Shown piece after piece: positions 22,712 to 34,426 of a DNA stretch of 64,000 nucleotides; positions within the stretch are counted from its first letter, which is position 1; every line of letters begins with the position of its first letter. The stretch lies in contig NC_087063.1 in assembly GCF_963678635.1 (NCBI RefSeq), forward strand, positions 26,347,649 through 26,411,648, in the 5' to 3' direction. Under the pieces are notes generated by a model. It was not told where the DNA came from, ran no database searches, and saw only the letters and a list, made by a program, of their open reading frames with translations. The DNA is from Symsagittifera roscoffensis. Lineage: Eukaryota > Xenacoelomorpha > Acoela > Convolutidae. Both the position numbers and the translations under genes were made by a program.

Positions 22712-24483
22712 TTAATAAATCACAAACACTAGTCACAAATAAGACAGAGATCAGATTCCATGAAACTTCCACTGCTACTGATCGTGATTATAGCAAAAGA
22801 GCCACCAAATAAGTGAACACTTTTATATGCGAGCTAAGTAAGAAAAAAAAACGTTCGTATTAATACACGACGCTCGCAAATTCGCAATTGTAAAAGATAA
22901 TTAATTGTTTAGATTCGACCGAGAATAAATATGACAGTTTCTGATTTTTTTTTTGAAAATCACCCTAAAAACAGAAATGGAAACTTTGTCTGCTCATTGA
23001 CATGTCAACCTACGCGGTTGTCTATTTACTGCTGCGTTACCACATAACCAGTACTTCATTTTTGTCTGAATTCACTGTTTACGAGGCTAATAATGCAACA
23101 ACAACAAAAATTTATTTCATAGGCAAAGTATAGCAAGCCAGCCTGTTGAGTCAATAATCTAAGCCAGCCTGTTTAGTCTCAAATAGTAGTAACTTCAGGC
23201 AATAAAAAGAACCCGATCATAACGCCCTACACTGCTGCTGGGTTCTGCGTCAATAAACCCCGCTTGTTATTACTGAAAATGCGATTTGGTAATTTTTCTG
23301 CTAAAGCCTTCGAACAGTTTCACATAATTTTTTTTAAAAAAATTGATTAAAAAAAATGGTAAGAATTTTCCAAAATTTCAGGAAAACAAGTATGTTTAAT
23401 GTTCTGACTGCTTATTCAGGAGGTCAGAGTTTTGCAGTCAAATTAAATTCAGGAACCAACTGGGTCCATTGCTTTGTTTATGATAACTTTACAGAAGCTA
23501 AGATTTAATTTAGTTTACTGCCAGTTACTACTCAACCATGAAAGCATATGGTCAGAATACTATAAATAATGACACTTGTGAATATTTCACGAAGAAGAGC
23601 GAAAAATAGTTTTGATTAGAACCGAGTCCGGAAAGAGCCCATAACTTACTTTACATCAACATCTCACAATTTAAATACAATTTTATGAAAAATTATAATA
23701 ATATTTGAAAATTTAGTATTTAAACCTTGAAAGTGTATGTAAATTAACAGAATAAAATTTTAAAGAAAACTTTCAGTCAAAAAATGAAGTTATTCATTAG
23801 CTGAACACGCAAAGAGCGCAGATGTTTTACTTGCAATAGACATCCGCCTTGCAATAAAAATAATCAATAACGAAATAAATTTCCGCAAACAAAGTCATGG
23901 CGGGAAATTAAATGGGAAAAGGGAACAGTGAAAATGAATATAGAATGGAAATTCGGACTACATGTTAAAATTCGATTATAGAAAAAAAAACATTTTATGA
24001 TTTTATCATCCCATTTGGTTCGAAAGGCTGAAATTGTTTTTTGAAACAATTTTGAGCTTAATTGGGCGGATGAGGTGATTTACATGTAAGCCATTTTTGA
24101 GTCGATATTTCCTGGAGGATGGTGGGTTCAAATGGCATTGCTTTACCATTTCAGACCTCCAGCCTACCTCTAGGAAAAACAGCCATTTAGTTAAGAGGAT
24201 TATCCGCAATTTCTGTCAGACAGTAGTAACTTTAGGTAAAAAAACTGACCATATCAGGTTACGTCTGTTCTCAAATGTGTATCAAACCTCTCTTCCTTTT
24301 ATCAAAATGAGGCTAAACTTACTCAGACAGATCAAATTGGACAGTTTAAAGCTACCGGCCGTGAAGTAAACAAAACAGCTCTTCAAATTGAGGGAAACAG
24401 CAAGATAGGGAATCGGCCTTTTCTAGTATTTGTGTCGATAAGCATGCCCATGTCAAGGAATTCAATTGAATCTCTCATTATTT
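22712..24483. other. no gene seen
   Basis: AT-rich. A 24-bp duplicated AAGCCAGCCTGTT-AGTC motif lies at 23136-23180. Open frames at 23864-24369 on both strands lack any family signature. Confidence 0.4.
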
Positions 24484-24683
24484 NNNNNNNNNNNNNNNNN
24501 NNNNNNNNNNNNNNNNNNNNNNNNNNNNNNNNNNNNNNNNNNNNNNNNNNNNNNNNNNNNNNNNNNNNNNNNNNNNNNNNNNNNNNNNNNNNNNNNNNNN
24601 NNNNNNNNNNNNNNNNNNNNNNNNNNNNNNNNNNNNNNNNNNNNNNNNNNNNNNNNNNNNNNNNNNNNNNNNNNNNNNNNNNN
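24484..24683. other. assembly gap, 200 N
   Basis: Exactly 200 N, the usual placeholder for a gap of unknown size. It falls immediately after the gypsy protease fragment, so part of that element is probably lost in the gap. Confidence 0.99.
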
Positions 24684-25530
24684 AATGGTTTTGAACAGTG
24701 CCTTTTTGTCGTATTGTTGAATGCGCCGTGCGATTTTTTCGTTTAGGAACGACATCGGGCTGCCCGAATAGGCCATAGCATACAATTTTTCTGATTTGTT
24801 TTCAAATGTGTTTTCAAATGTTTGACGATGTGTCCGTTTAGATCTTCATCAGCTAGTGTCCTTGTGTTTTTAATCTCGAATGAATACGCGATTGCCATCA
24901 CCGAAAAAATATCTATTTGATAATCGTCTCAACTGTTGCTTGAAGAAAATTCAGCGAATGCCACTGGGTCGTTTTCCGTTTCTAGACTTTCAGTCTCCAG
25001 CTCCCCTTGCTGATCTATTTGTGTGTCTTCTAAATAGTTCACATGCGTGGAGCGGCATACTTTAGCAAAATGGCCCCGTTTGGTGCATTTCGGACAAATT
25101 TTATCTTTTGCAGGACAAGACTGTAAATGGATTCGATTATACTGGTTTCCGCGTTTGTAACACTGTTTTTGACAACCTGTGTTGGTACTTCTTTGTTGTC
25201 CTCTGGTGTTTTGTGACCCGCGTGGGAACGGTCGCCCTCGAGCGCCTCGCCCTCTTTGCATGTTTGGAGTATTAGAGTAGTTAGAGCGGCCCCGCATGTT
25301 TATGTAGTTGACCGGTTCTTGCTTTGGCGTAATCTGATGTCCTCCGAAAGGATTGGTTTTCATAGTACGACCATGTTCAATTCCTTTTTCTCTACGTATT
25401 GCGTGTTCGTACGCGTCTTGTGGGCTCCTAGTTTGTGCCAACAGTTATTCGGCTATTTTATCATTGTTCATGTGTGCTGTGAACATGTCCCGGACCCATT
25501 CGTCTTTAAAGAAAGAAAACAATCACACGT
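24684..25530 (-). pseudogene. decayed gypsy-like LTR retrotransposon: Gag C-terminus and protease start
   Basis: Minus strand. From 25525 a Gag-like segment FFKDEWVRDMFTAHMNNDK runs into an in-frame TAA (about 25454), then AQTRSPQDAYEHAIRREKG, an Arg/Gly-rich region and one intact zinc knuckle CPKCTKRGHFAKVC (C-x2-C-x4-H-x4-C) near 25070-25110. A poorly preserved first knuckle precedes it. The Gag frame ends at 24929. In another frame, 24684-24790 reads LYAMAYSGSPMSFLNEKIAR, which aligns with the start of an aspartyl protease; the position of the catalytic Asp holds Tyr. The sequence then enters the assembly gap. No LTR, reverse transcriptase or integrase is visible. A stop, a frameshift and a lost catalytic residue all say it is dead. 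Confidence 0.75.
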
Positions 25531-27044
25531 TTTACTACAGCTGTCATCCGAATGCCGGAATCCGAATGGATCGATAAACAGATATTCTGATGCAAAGCGA
25601 GACAAAACAACCAGTTTTAACCAACGTTAATTCATGGTCTGATCGTTCATTCGGTCGTCATTTGAGAGAATGTCTCTCAAGGTCGGTTAACCAGCCATAC
25701 GTATGGTTATATCATACATCAACATAAATAACATGTATAAATATGACAACAGCCGGATGACAACAGCAAAAAGTTTTACCATAGCTAAAAAGGTTTACAC
25801 AAATTTTTTTTATAGCTTAAAACAATCATAGGATAAAAATATCTAGAAATGAATATCGCTGCTCCACCATTAATAGCGTTAAATCAAATGTATCAATGTT
25901 CGAGCCAAAAAAAACTAGCAGTAAAGGTTTACGAGCAGTAGAAAAAATGACGAGCAATAGTTTGAGAGCAATTAGTACAAAATTTAAGTGTTTTGAAAAT
26001 TTTAAAATCAAATATGATAAAACTCCCTGTTCGAAACTATGCAATCAAACAAAAAAGAACTGATAAAATTGATACATCAAATTCGAGAATTGTGCATACT
26101 AGACAACAAGATTTTACGAGTGTTATTCAGGTAAATTTTGAAAATAGGTAGAATCAAAAATCACTACACTGACGTTAACGAGGGGGTTTTGAACAATTTT
26201 TTCTCCTGAAAAAAACATGTGTACACAGAAAAATTGCTAATTTTACTTTGATCTTGAGGAGTCCTTGACAGGTTCACTGCATTTTGAAGTCCTCTCAAGT
26301 GATTGAACTGTAAAATACTTAGAAACAATGTTATTTGGATTTTTTTTTAGCTCTAGTGATTTAAGCCAGACTGATTTGATTGGCTTAGAGCTAAAAAAAA
26401 ATCACTAATGCAATCATTCTGTTTGAGTGTCACAAATTTGGAGGTTTCGGTGACATTTGAATTGAGCTAATATACCTGCATGCTGATTTATTGGCTGAAA
26501 AACGCATATCTGAATTAAGATATCTGGTTTTAACGGAAAATTGTAACTAAATTCCAAAACAGAAGAAAGATGACTTAGGAGAGAAAATGAAAAGTTGCAA
26601 GATAACTTCAAAACAACACCCTTCAAGATAATTGGCCATAAAGCTGCTTTTTGCAGCACAAAAAATGACAACAAATAAAAGATCTGTTTAAAATCAGTCT
26701 TCAGCCAATGCCTTTTCAATTGTGAACTTTCAATCAATGAGTTCACGTTTACACAGGTTGGTCTCATTCACTTTCAGTAACACCAGTGGACTTAGAACTA
26801 GGTCAGGTCCCTTCCTGTTTAAACCTTTCATCCACTAGTGTATGACCACATCACTGAGAGGCAAAAACCTCGACTTTGTTCTAAGCTACATCTAGATACT
26901 GTTGACATCAAATGTTTGCACGACGATAACAGTTAGGGTATGCACACTGCTTGATCGACAATAACATTTGAGGGATGCACAAAACTGATGGACCCAGATG
27001 TAGCAAACGCAGCTTATTGCATTCAATTAAAAATAAACGTAAAC
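25531..27044. other. no gene seen; hairpin at 26339-26402
   Basis: The stretch GATTTTTTTTTAGCTCTA and its complement AGAGCTAAAAAAAAATC form a long stem around an inner AAGCCA/TGGCTT pair. Other open frames show no family signature. Confidence 0.45.
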
Positions 27045-27115
27045 ACAACAAGGATAGCTGGTTGCTGGGCGAGTAGCGCAGAATGTTCCGACCACCATTA
27101 TTCAAGAAAAGCCTT
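27045..27115 (+). repeat. F2 fragment
   Basis: ACAAGGATAGCTGGTTGCTG, then GGGCGAGTAGCGCAGAATG and TTCCGACCACC match the 5' end of F2 (2855, 29867). Confidence 0.6.
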
Positions 27116-27504
27116 TCAAAAATTAGGTCAAAAATTGTCGATTCTTAATTTACAGCTAATTTTTTAAGGTATGCGTGACCAAATTAAAAAAAAAGAATGA
27201 AATTGATAATAATTATACAAAACAATGTTAAATTACAGTCGAACTCACCTGGGAGGCCAGCTTCTCATCAAACATTGCCTATTTTTTTCGAAATAAAGAC
27301 CTGTTTTTTCGAAATCTGAAAACCAAAATTATTCAGACCTGTTTTTTCGAAATAAGATACATTTTAAAGAATCCAAATCACGACCAAAATGGCTTCCATA
27401 TGATACCACACTTGATCCCATACGGGTTTTCTTTGTGGTAGTAGAAGTTGCTGGTGAAAAACCGACCCGAATTCAAAGTTCTTTTCCACTCTTCGAGAGC
27501 GGCT

Positions 27505-27560
27505 GAAACAACAGAGAATTCCTGTTGCTGTGCAAATAGCACAGAAAGTTTGGACCAAAA
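27505..27560 (+). repeat. F2 5' fragment, diverged
   Basis: AACAACAGAGAATTCCTGTT and GCTGTGCAAATAGCACAGAA recall the F2 5' end. Short and mutated. Confidence 0.35.
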
Positions 27561-28204
27561 TCTTATTTTAAAATCCGTTATTTTTTCAATATGTACAATT
27601 TTTTAAGCACGATATGACAAGAGAACAGACGATAGCGTAGGTTGTCAAAAAACTAACCACAGATGACAGCGATTGTCTTCATAAAAACGAATGACAGTTA
27701 AAAATTTCAAACAATTGTTAATATTTTGTTTTCTAATTGTTGGTAAGTTTTTCCTTAGGAAAAATTTAATTGACAAAAACGCTACTGGAAAAACTAAACT
27801 TCTCATGGCTTAAATAACAAAACTGCACTTCGTTTGCTCGAAATTGTATCAAAAAGCAAAACCGCAAACCGACGTTTTCTCGACACAGCATTATGTATTA
27901 AAATTTAATAGATCCGTTCGAACTAAGACTTATAGGGGCTTCACTATGATATACCATTCCGAAAAATTTTTGTGCTCAATGGTTTTCTGTGAAACAAAAT
28001 TAGGAATCTAACAAAATTGAAACAAAACGCCTCTTAAGACAAAATTTTTCCTTACTTTCAGTGATCGGAAGAATGAAAAATTTTTTGTTAATCAGCTAAC
28101 AAACAAGCTCTTCAACAAACAGATAATTTAGTTAAGAAGCCAAACTGTGCACTAGATGGGTGCACAATTTTGTGTCTATAATTTCCTGGATTCCAGAAAA
28201 AAAA
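27561..28204. other. no gene seen
   Basis: AT-rich. A GCACTTCGTTTGCTCGAAAT patch near 27825 resembles the F2 3' end. Confidence 0.35.
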
Positions 28205-29290
28205 TTCAACATGATCCAAAATGTAAGTGGATTCCACTTACAAAAAACTTCCTTGGATTCCTCGTACAAGTACCTGTAACGTAAATATTGTCGGCACGTT
28301 TGTTTTTTTTGTGGACTCTGCAACAAGCGATTGAAGCTAGTTGCTTTGGATTCCGCAACTGTAAGTAGATCCCGCAAATTTTAAGTGGAATCCGCAAATA
28401 TAAGTGGAGTCCGCAAAATTTGTAGGCGAAATCCGCAAATAAAGGCGGATTCCGCAAATTGTTATTAGATTCCGCAATTTATTTTATTATTGAACTTGCA
28501 TGCTAATAATTAAAAGCTAGAGCTGCTGGAAAAACAGCTTATAGCAATGCGGAAACTAAAAAGACTTAAAAACATTTAACAATTGTCAGCGGAATCCGAG
28601 AACAAATCTTAAAATATTAGTTTATTAAACCAAAATGTGGGTGTAAAATTTTAGTATCAATCAAGTGGGATTTGGCAGGAATTGAGATTGAAACTTGGTG
28701 TAAGTTGGCAGGAGTTGAGCTTAAAGTTGGGTGTTTTGCAGGAATTGAGATCGGAGTTGGGTGTTTGACAGGAATTGAGATCGAAGCTGCGTGTTTGACA
28801 GGAATTAGGATCGAAGTTCGGGGAAAGAATTGAGATTCAACGTTCGGTTTTTCAACTGGTATGTGATCAACTTAGAAGTAATTGAGATTAAACTTGCTGG
28901 TGACCACCAGGTAAATAAAACATAAGTTAAAACGCAACTATAGATAAAAAAGGAATTCGCATACAAATGCGGATTACTTTTACAATTTGCGGGTTCCACA
29001 AACATATTGCAGATTGCGCTTGCAAGTTGCGGATTTCGCTTACAGTTACGCATTCCGCAACAGCTTAATGTTTTTACACATGTCTTATTATTTGTTTGTG
29101 GATTCCACAAAATGGCCCGGATTCCGCAGTTCTTTTTTCGGATTCAGAAAATCGCCTGTTTTTGGAGAACTTTAAAGCAGTACATTGTTTTAGCTATTTG
29201 CTTGTGGAATCGAAGAAAATCAAAAAGAGTAGCAATGTTGCGGATTCCGCGACAAATCTGAAATTGGCTTGTTGCGGAATCCGCTCATAT
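28205..29290. repeat. F4: dense cluster of degenerate GCGGATTCCGC motifs
   Basis: About twenty copies or variants of GGATTCCGCAA / GGAATCCGCAA lie between 28234 and 29285. From 28353 to 28480 they follow each other about every 20 bases, interleaved with AAGTGG-type spacers. Both orientations occur because the core is palindromic. Small open frames in the region are built from the repeat. A 32-bp minisatellite separates the two halves. Confidence 0.7.
28673..28845. repeat. ~32-bp minisatellite, about 5 units
   Basis: Head-to-tail degenerate units of the type CAGGAATTGAGATCGGAGTT plus GGGTGTTTGA. Confidence 0.8.
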
Positions 29291-29866
29291 TTTACAAATG
29301 CACAGGGTGGCCTCGTAATGTTGCTTATTGAAGGGCGGCGAACACAAACTTTATTGTATTATATTTACACATTTCACTCCAAACATATTTCGCCCCTCAA
29401 ATTGTAGAGTATATTTGAACCATAGAGCATTTTTGCGACAAATTTAGTGGCGAAACGTGTTAGGACAATATGTCTGAAATTATGGGGGGCGAAACGCAAT
29501 GATGTGCCACTAAATTTCAGGAGGGGGAATGCGTAAGGGGGTCCTCTCCTTTTCCTCTAAAACATCCGTGATACAACACTTTAAACAGTTTTCATTTTAG
29601 TTTTGAAGTTTCCAATACTCATCTTGCTAAAAATTTTTGTGTCTTTCACCAAAATATGGTGTAACTGTTTAGTGTCATGGAAAACAAGCAACAAACTCTC
29701 ACGCATAGTTTTATAATTTATATTTTCAAGTAATGACGACCTTGTAAAGTTATTTTTAAGAATATACGTTTCATACCGAAAAAACGATATTAATACACAA
29801 TTTGAGGAAAATGAGCAACGAGAAATGTTTAACAAAAATTATTTAAAAAAATAAAAAATATTAAAA
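29291..29866. other. no gene; small inverted repeat
   Basis: AAATTTAGTGGCGAAACG (about 29439) and CGAAACG... GTGCCACTAAATTT (about 29490-29518) form an inverted pair about 80 bp apart. Nothing else. Confidence 0.35.
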
Positions 29867-30290
29867 CAAGGATAGCCGGTTACCGTGCAAGTAGCACAGA
29901 TTTTCCGACCACGGTCTCTGAAAAAATACAAAAAGTTTTTTTTTTCAAATTAGATTAGTTTTCTATGCGTCGCGTGATAAAATGATCCGATGCAAAACTA
30001 TTCGACAATCATAATAATATAGGCAATCAGGTCAACAGATCATTAAGAAAAACAACTAGAAAACAACTCATAAAAATTTTTTAGAAAAACTTCAAATGTT
30101 TCGAGCTTTTGAAGTTCTTGATTTCCAAAATTGCTTTGAAAATTTCCAAAATAATTTTACTAGAGTAAAATTAAAACTAAGCATGAATAAATTATCGCAA
30201 ACGGCCCAAATAAAGCATAAATAAGCGTCCTCGCTCGCTTTACTCGCTCGAAGTTAGACAAAAAATTTTCAAACCAGTTGTTCTCGAACG
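29867..30290 (+). mobile_element. F2 non-autonomous repeat element, second full copy
   Basis: 5' ACAAGGATAGCCGGTTACCG, GTGCAAGTAGCACAGA and TTTCCGACCACGG; 3' CCTCGCTCGCTTTACTCGCT then CGAAGTTAGACAAAAA and TTTCAAACCAGTTG. Same length and order as 2855-3300. No open frame. Confidence 0.6.
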
Positions 30291-31586
30291 TGGGATTGTA
30301 GTAGGATTTTTTCATCATTGTATATTATAATTATTGGCCAATTTTGGGCTTTTGTGAATCTTTTAGTTTTTAAAATTTAATTATTTTTGGCTGAATTTCG
30401 AAGCTTTTATTTCTAATGAAATACTGTATTTTTTTATCATATATTTTTAAAAAGATTCAAAATTTTATCCAGAGCAGACTGAGACAGTTTGATCTGAATG
30501 CAGTCAAGAAATTAAATTGAGTCAAGAAAAACTTCGGTACCTTTTTTTTTCATTTTTCTTTTTTGCCTCATTTTTCTTGCTCTCAGGAAAATTTAGTGTT
30601 TCTTAATTATTTTAAAACTTTGACATTATTTTTGAGAGTAGGACATGTCTAGAGAAGGAAAAATTGAGATCCGAAACAGACATTTCCAGATATGAACCAA
30701 GCGGAAATAACAAGGAAAATCAGTTTTAAGATCTGAAATTTAGATTTAACCAGGAAAATCAGTTTTAAGATCTGAAACTTGAATTTGAATTAGATTTTCA
30801 AGTCTGAATTCAGTATAAACATCACTGCAGATCTGAAATTATATCCAAAATCACACATTCGTCAAGTATGCAATTATTATTTTAGATATCAAAACTTAAT
30901 TCAGACCTGAATTTCAGATCTGAAAGAGAACAGTTTTTAGTACGGGTTCGATACCGCAAGAGAGGGGAGATTTTTGTCCAAAAAAGAAGACATGGAGCGA
31001 GTTATGAATACAAACATTACTATTGTAACTAGTGCAAATTAAATTTTGAAGAAATGTGAAGCTGAGAACCCTAAAAATATAGTAAATATACTATCGTATT
31101 TGGCATGAATAAAAGGACTGATGCACCCAGTGGAGCTATAGGTCAACTAAATGAATCAAGATAAACTTAATTCACTTCAAAGTCTGTTGAGTGATTCATT
31201 TATTGGCAAATAGGCACAATTTCAAAAAAAAATTTGACAAAATAAAAGATATTCTTTGAGTCAGGGAGCGAGAATTGCGAAAACCATTGACAATTATTTT
31301 TACCAGTTTTTTTACTTGTTATTGGGTCTGAAAACTATGTTCTAACTCTATCGAAGATACCTTTAAAAAGAGGAAAAGAATCATTTTAATTGAACTTGGT
31401 TTTAAATTAGGTGATTAAAAACAAGTTAAACGGCGATGTAAAATATTACAACAAATGTTTAGGGAGATAGTTTTGAAGAGGAGGTTTGAAAACGTGCAGA
31501 TAAGAATGCGCGGACATTTTGTTCTTTCTCTCTTGAGATATTCAAATCCATTGTAACCCAATATGTCATGTTAAACCTCTGCTAGT
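30291..31586. other. no gene; recurring AGATCTGAAA motifs at 30650-30940
   Basis: A ~40-bp direct repeat (GGAAAATCAGTTTTAAGATC) at 30715 and 30755, followed by scattered TTTCAGATCTGAAA motifs. The remainder is AT-rich and unassigned. Confidence 0.4.
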
Positions 31587-31679
31587 ATGTTACGATGTCC
31601 TGAATGTCGTGAGACGACAACTCGTAAAAGTCGTCAATTCGTTACAAGTGACAACAGTAGATTCAGTGGGGAACACTGA
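31587..31679 (+). other. short Cys-containing open frame, possible exon relic
   Basis: Thirty codons starting MLRCPECRETTTRKSRQF in a GC-richer patch. CPEC followed by R/K is common at the end of RING-type fingers, but only one Cys pair is present and no partner exon was found. Weak. Confidence 0.15.
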
Positions 31680-31924
31680 CTCCAGGTTTGTCCCTCTCAT
31701 TTCACCTATTAAAGTTAGTGGCTCATTTTGCCCCTCACGCGTGTTGTATACGAATTGGCGCGCCATATGATCGTTAGAGGAATTTTTGTACGACTTGGAA
31801 CTTCGTACACAAGTTTTTCAATTCCTAATTTTTTTAACGCTGCAGAAAATAATGCTGAAAAATTCTAAAACAAATCATTAATTCAATGACCAAATCTAAC
31901 AACAGCTCGCTTTGAACAAGAGTC

Positions 31925-32110
31925 TTGTACAGTAATTTACACAGAGGCGAAGCTGCACTTCGCATACATAAGCAAAAATCTGACCGATAACGCTACTGGG
32001 AAAAACTGAATGAATAAAAATTTGAGTCTACAAAATTTCTTAAGTGACGCACGCTAATTATGAGTCTACATACCTGTACCTAGCGAAGGCTGTTTTTCTA
32101 GACAGAAACG
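31925..32110 (+). repeat. F9 element, truncated 5' copy
   Basis: ACACAGAGGCGAAGCTGCAC then TTCGCATACATAAGC, the GATAACGCTACTGGGAAAAA block and AAGTGACGCACGC. It is colinear with the 5' part of F9 at 32500 and 49380, and breaks off near 32110. Confidence 0.6.
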
Positions 32111-32499
32111 TTATATAGCTTACCAAAATTTAGCTAATTTCTGATCGAAAATAAGATGACAAATAAAGAAAATCCTTGCTTTGTTTAAACATTTCACAAA
32201 GAATTTTTGACCAGATTTAGGTAGAAAGTATTCCAGGTCAGAAATGAAAAACTTTCTCGGTACGGGTACAAACATGCAAAAAATTTTCAAATATTTTTTA
32301 TCGACGTTCTAGCCTCAATATTGTTAGGCAATTACCATATAGTTCAAAATATCAAATAAGAAAAGAAACTTTTTGATGCAGAAATTTTAGATATTAGTTG
32401 TGCTCATACCTTATTTTTAAACATCAAAACGACAACTCGTTGGAAAAACCTCTAGGCCAGTGCAGAAGGAGTCTCGAAATTCCTATCATTCACTAATAC
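32111..32499. other. no gene seen
   Basis: AT-rich, unassigned. Confidence 0.4.
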
Positions 32500-33130
32500 A
32501 CCAACTTCAATTTTTATTTGTAAATTTGTAGGAAAAATTGTTTATGGGAAAAAGTATAGTTCCCGATTACAAGACACTTAGTCTCGCAAGTTAAATAGAG
32601 TTAAACACAGAGGTGAAGTTACACAAGCAAAATATGATTGATAACGCTACTGGGAAAAAATGAATGAGTAAAACTTTGAATCTACAAAAATAATAAGTGA
32701 CGCACGCCAATTATGAGTCTACATAACTGCTAAGTGACGCAAGCCAACTATGACGCATTAGCAGTACCAGTCAATTTGAAAAAAAAAGAAATTTACAAAC
32801 TAATATTCCTCAATTTTTGAATTGGACGCATTTTAACTAGTATACGAAAAATTTCATTAAAAACATCCGATCCTGCCCAGGTTCGAACCCTCTTATTTTG
32901 CTGTTGGTCTCCTTCCCTACCTCTACGCTACAGATTCATGATACCTTGAAGCTTAAGTGCTAATTATATTAAAATAGTCTGTGTTAATATCCCTAGCATC
33001 GGCTGTACGTACTGAGTAGCAGGTTATTGATCAAAATGAAAACTTTCAAAATGAACTCAATTCGTCTCAACAATATTTGCGACTTGCGTGGAAAAAAAAG
33101 ACAGTTCATACTATAACACAAGCTTTGCTA
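32500..33130 (+). mobile_element. F9 element with internal tRNA-like block
   Basis: Colinear with 49380-50010 and 51180-51895 over about 600 bp. In order: CCCGATTACAAGACAC, a short GAGGTGAAGTTACAC remnant of the hairpin, GATAACGCTACTGGGAAAAA, AAGTGACGCACGCCAATTAT, CAGTACCAGTCAATTTGAAA, the tRNA-like block, and GGTTATTGATCAAAATGAAA near the 3' end. No protein coding capacity. Confidence 0.7.
32872..32938 (-). repeat. tRNA-like segment inside F9
   Basis: Minus strand. A perfect B-box GGTTCGAACC lies at 32879-32890, and upstream of it TGTAGCGTAGAGGTAGGGAA resembles an A-box. The 7-bp acceptor stem is not obvious. The same arrangement is repeated in the F9 copy at 49770-49830, while the copy at 51650 has lost the A-box. 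It is best read as a SINE-type promoter relic. Confidence 0.55.
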
Positions 33131-34307
33131 GTGCAATGAGAAAGCTAGTTTCAAATTTAAAAAAAATAATTATATTAACTTTTCGTAACTTTTCATAAGT
33201 TCTGTTTTATACGTCAACTTCTAATCTATCTCTGCTGCTCTGTAAAACTTTCTGCTCTATGAGCAGAACTCTGCTAAGTTCTGCTGCTAGTTTTTTTTAG
33301 AATAGCTGGAAGAATAGCTAGAAGAATCGAATTTTAGAATCGCTTTTTGCGAATGGAGGCCATCCAAGAAGCGGTAAAACACGGATTTTTTTCTGTGATG
33401 CACTCCATTTTGTACTCAAAAAACGACAGCAAATTAAGAAAAATATTGAAAGCAATAGAAAAAAAATTTTATGATCTGAATATTCTATTCTGTTTGCTCC
33501 AAATCCGGGTATTGTTATCGAGCTCAGTGTTTCAACATCAAATGATCTTTTAGAGCAAAAAAAGTATTAATGGAATATTATAGGACCAATCAGTTTCGAG
33601 ATTATTGACGCTTAGCAGACATATCAAGCGCTTGAAACATTCAATCAAAAATTGTTTAAATATTGCTTCGATTGTGATTTTTACTAAAACTGCAATCCAA
33701 AAAGCATGTGTTGCTCTTATAAATGGCCCAAAAACTATGAACCACTGATAGTGCTTCAAAAATTTTGATTTTTGTCCACAGTAATTTGCGTATTTTTTTT
33801 CTAACTTTTTTCTAACTTTTAGAGAGTGTACAAAACTGACCTTATCGAAGCATAGCTAAAAGCCAAAATAATGTGTTTGTACCCCAGTTTTTTCTACAAC
33901 GGTACAATTTTTAAAGGGCTTAGACATGACACCTTACGTGTCTCGGCTTGAAGCAATGGAAGTCTTTGAGCTACCTGATTTTGTGCAAATAAAAAGCCTT
34001 CACGTTTGAGACGTCGAAATTTTATAAAGTTCGACCGTTTATCAATCCAGTTTCATCGTGATAACATTGCGTTTGGGCTAAAGAGTGCGCTTCAAATAAA
34101 CAAAAAAATGTGAGCTTTTTTTTGATAACAACCCCGTAAAAAACTCCAGGTACATTTACCATTTAAGTTTTGTTTTGAATTTTTTGATATGAAATGAAAA
34201 GCTGTACAGAATAAATTATTTATGTTTTTTGCCCTCAAGGTGAAAAACTAGTTCAAACAAAAGATTCGAGTATAAAATCAATCAGCGAAGAACACCTGAA
34301 CATATAT
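33131..34307. other. no gene seen
   Basis: Open frames at 33347-33553 (plus) and 33550-33759 (minus) have no family signature. This is the downstream flank of the SLCO gene. No clear AATAAA was found for that gene on the minus strand. Confidence 0.4.
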
Positions 34308-34361
34308 TGCCTCAAAAGATCAATCTGCCTCAAAAGATCAAATTGCCTCAAAAGATCAAAT
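34308..34361. repeat. 18-bp tandem repeat just downstream of the SLCO stop
   Basis: TGCCTCAAAAGATCAA starts at 34308, 34326 and 34344. It lies 66-119 bp past the SLCO stop codon, so it is probably in the 3' UTR. Confidence 0.85.
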
Positions 34362-34426
34362 TTAACGTTGAAATAGGAACCGAAATAGAACTTGGAGATT
34401 TGGTATCAATTTGAGTTCATAATGTA

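Noticed and set aside
24432-24785. Open frames spanning the gap
   Set aside because: They consist mostly of N and have no evidential value.
31587-31679. RING-finger exon
   Set aside because: Only one CPEC pair is present and the flanking frames close at once. Listed only as a weak relic.
32872-32938. Functional tRNA gene
   Set aside because: B-box and A-box are present, but the acceptor stem and a convincing anticodon arm are missing, and the block is part of a dispersed repeat.
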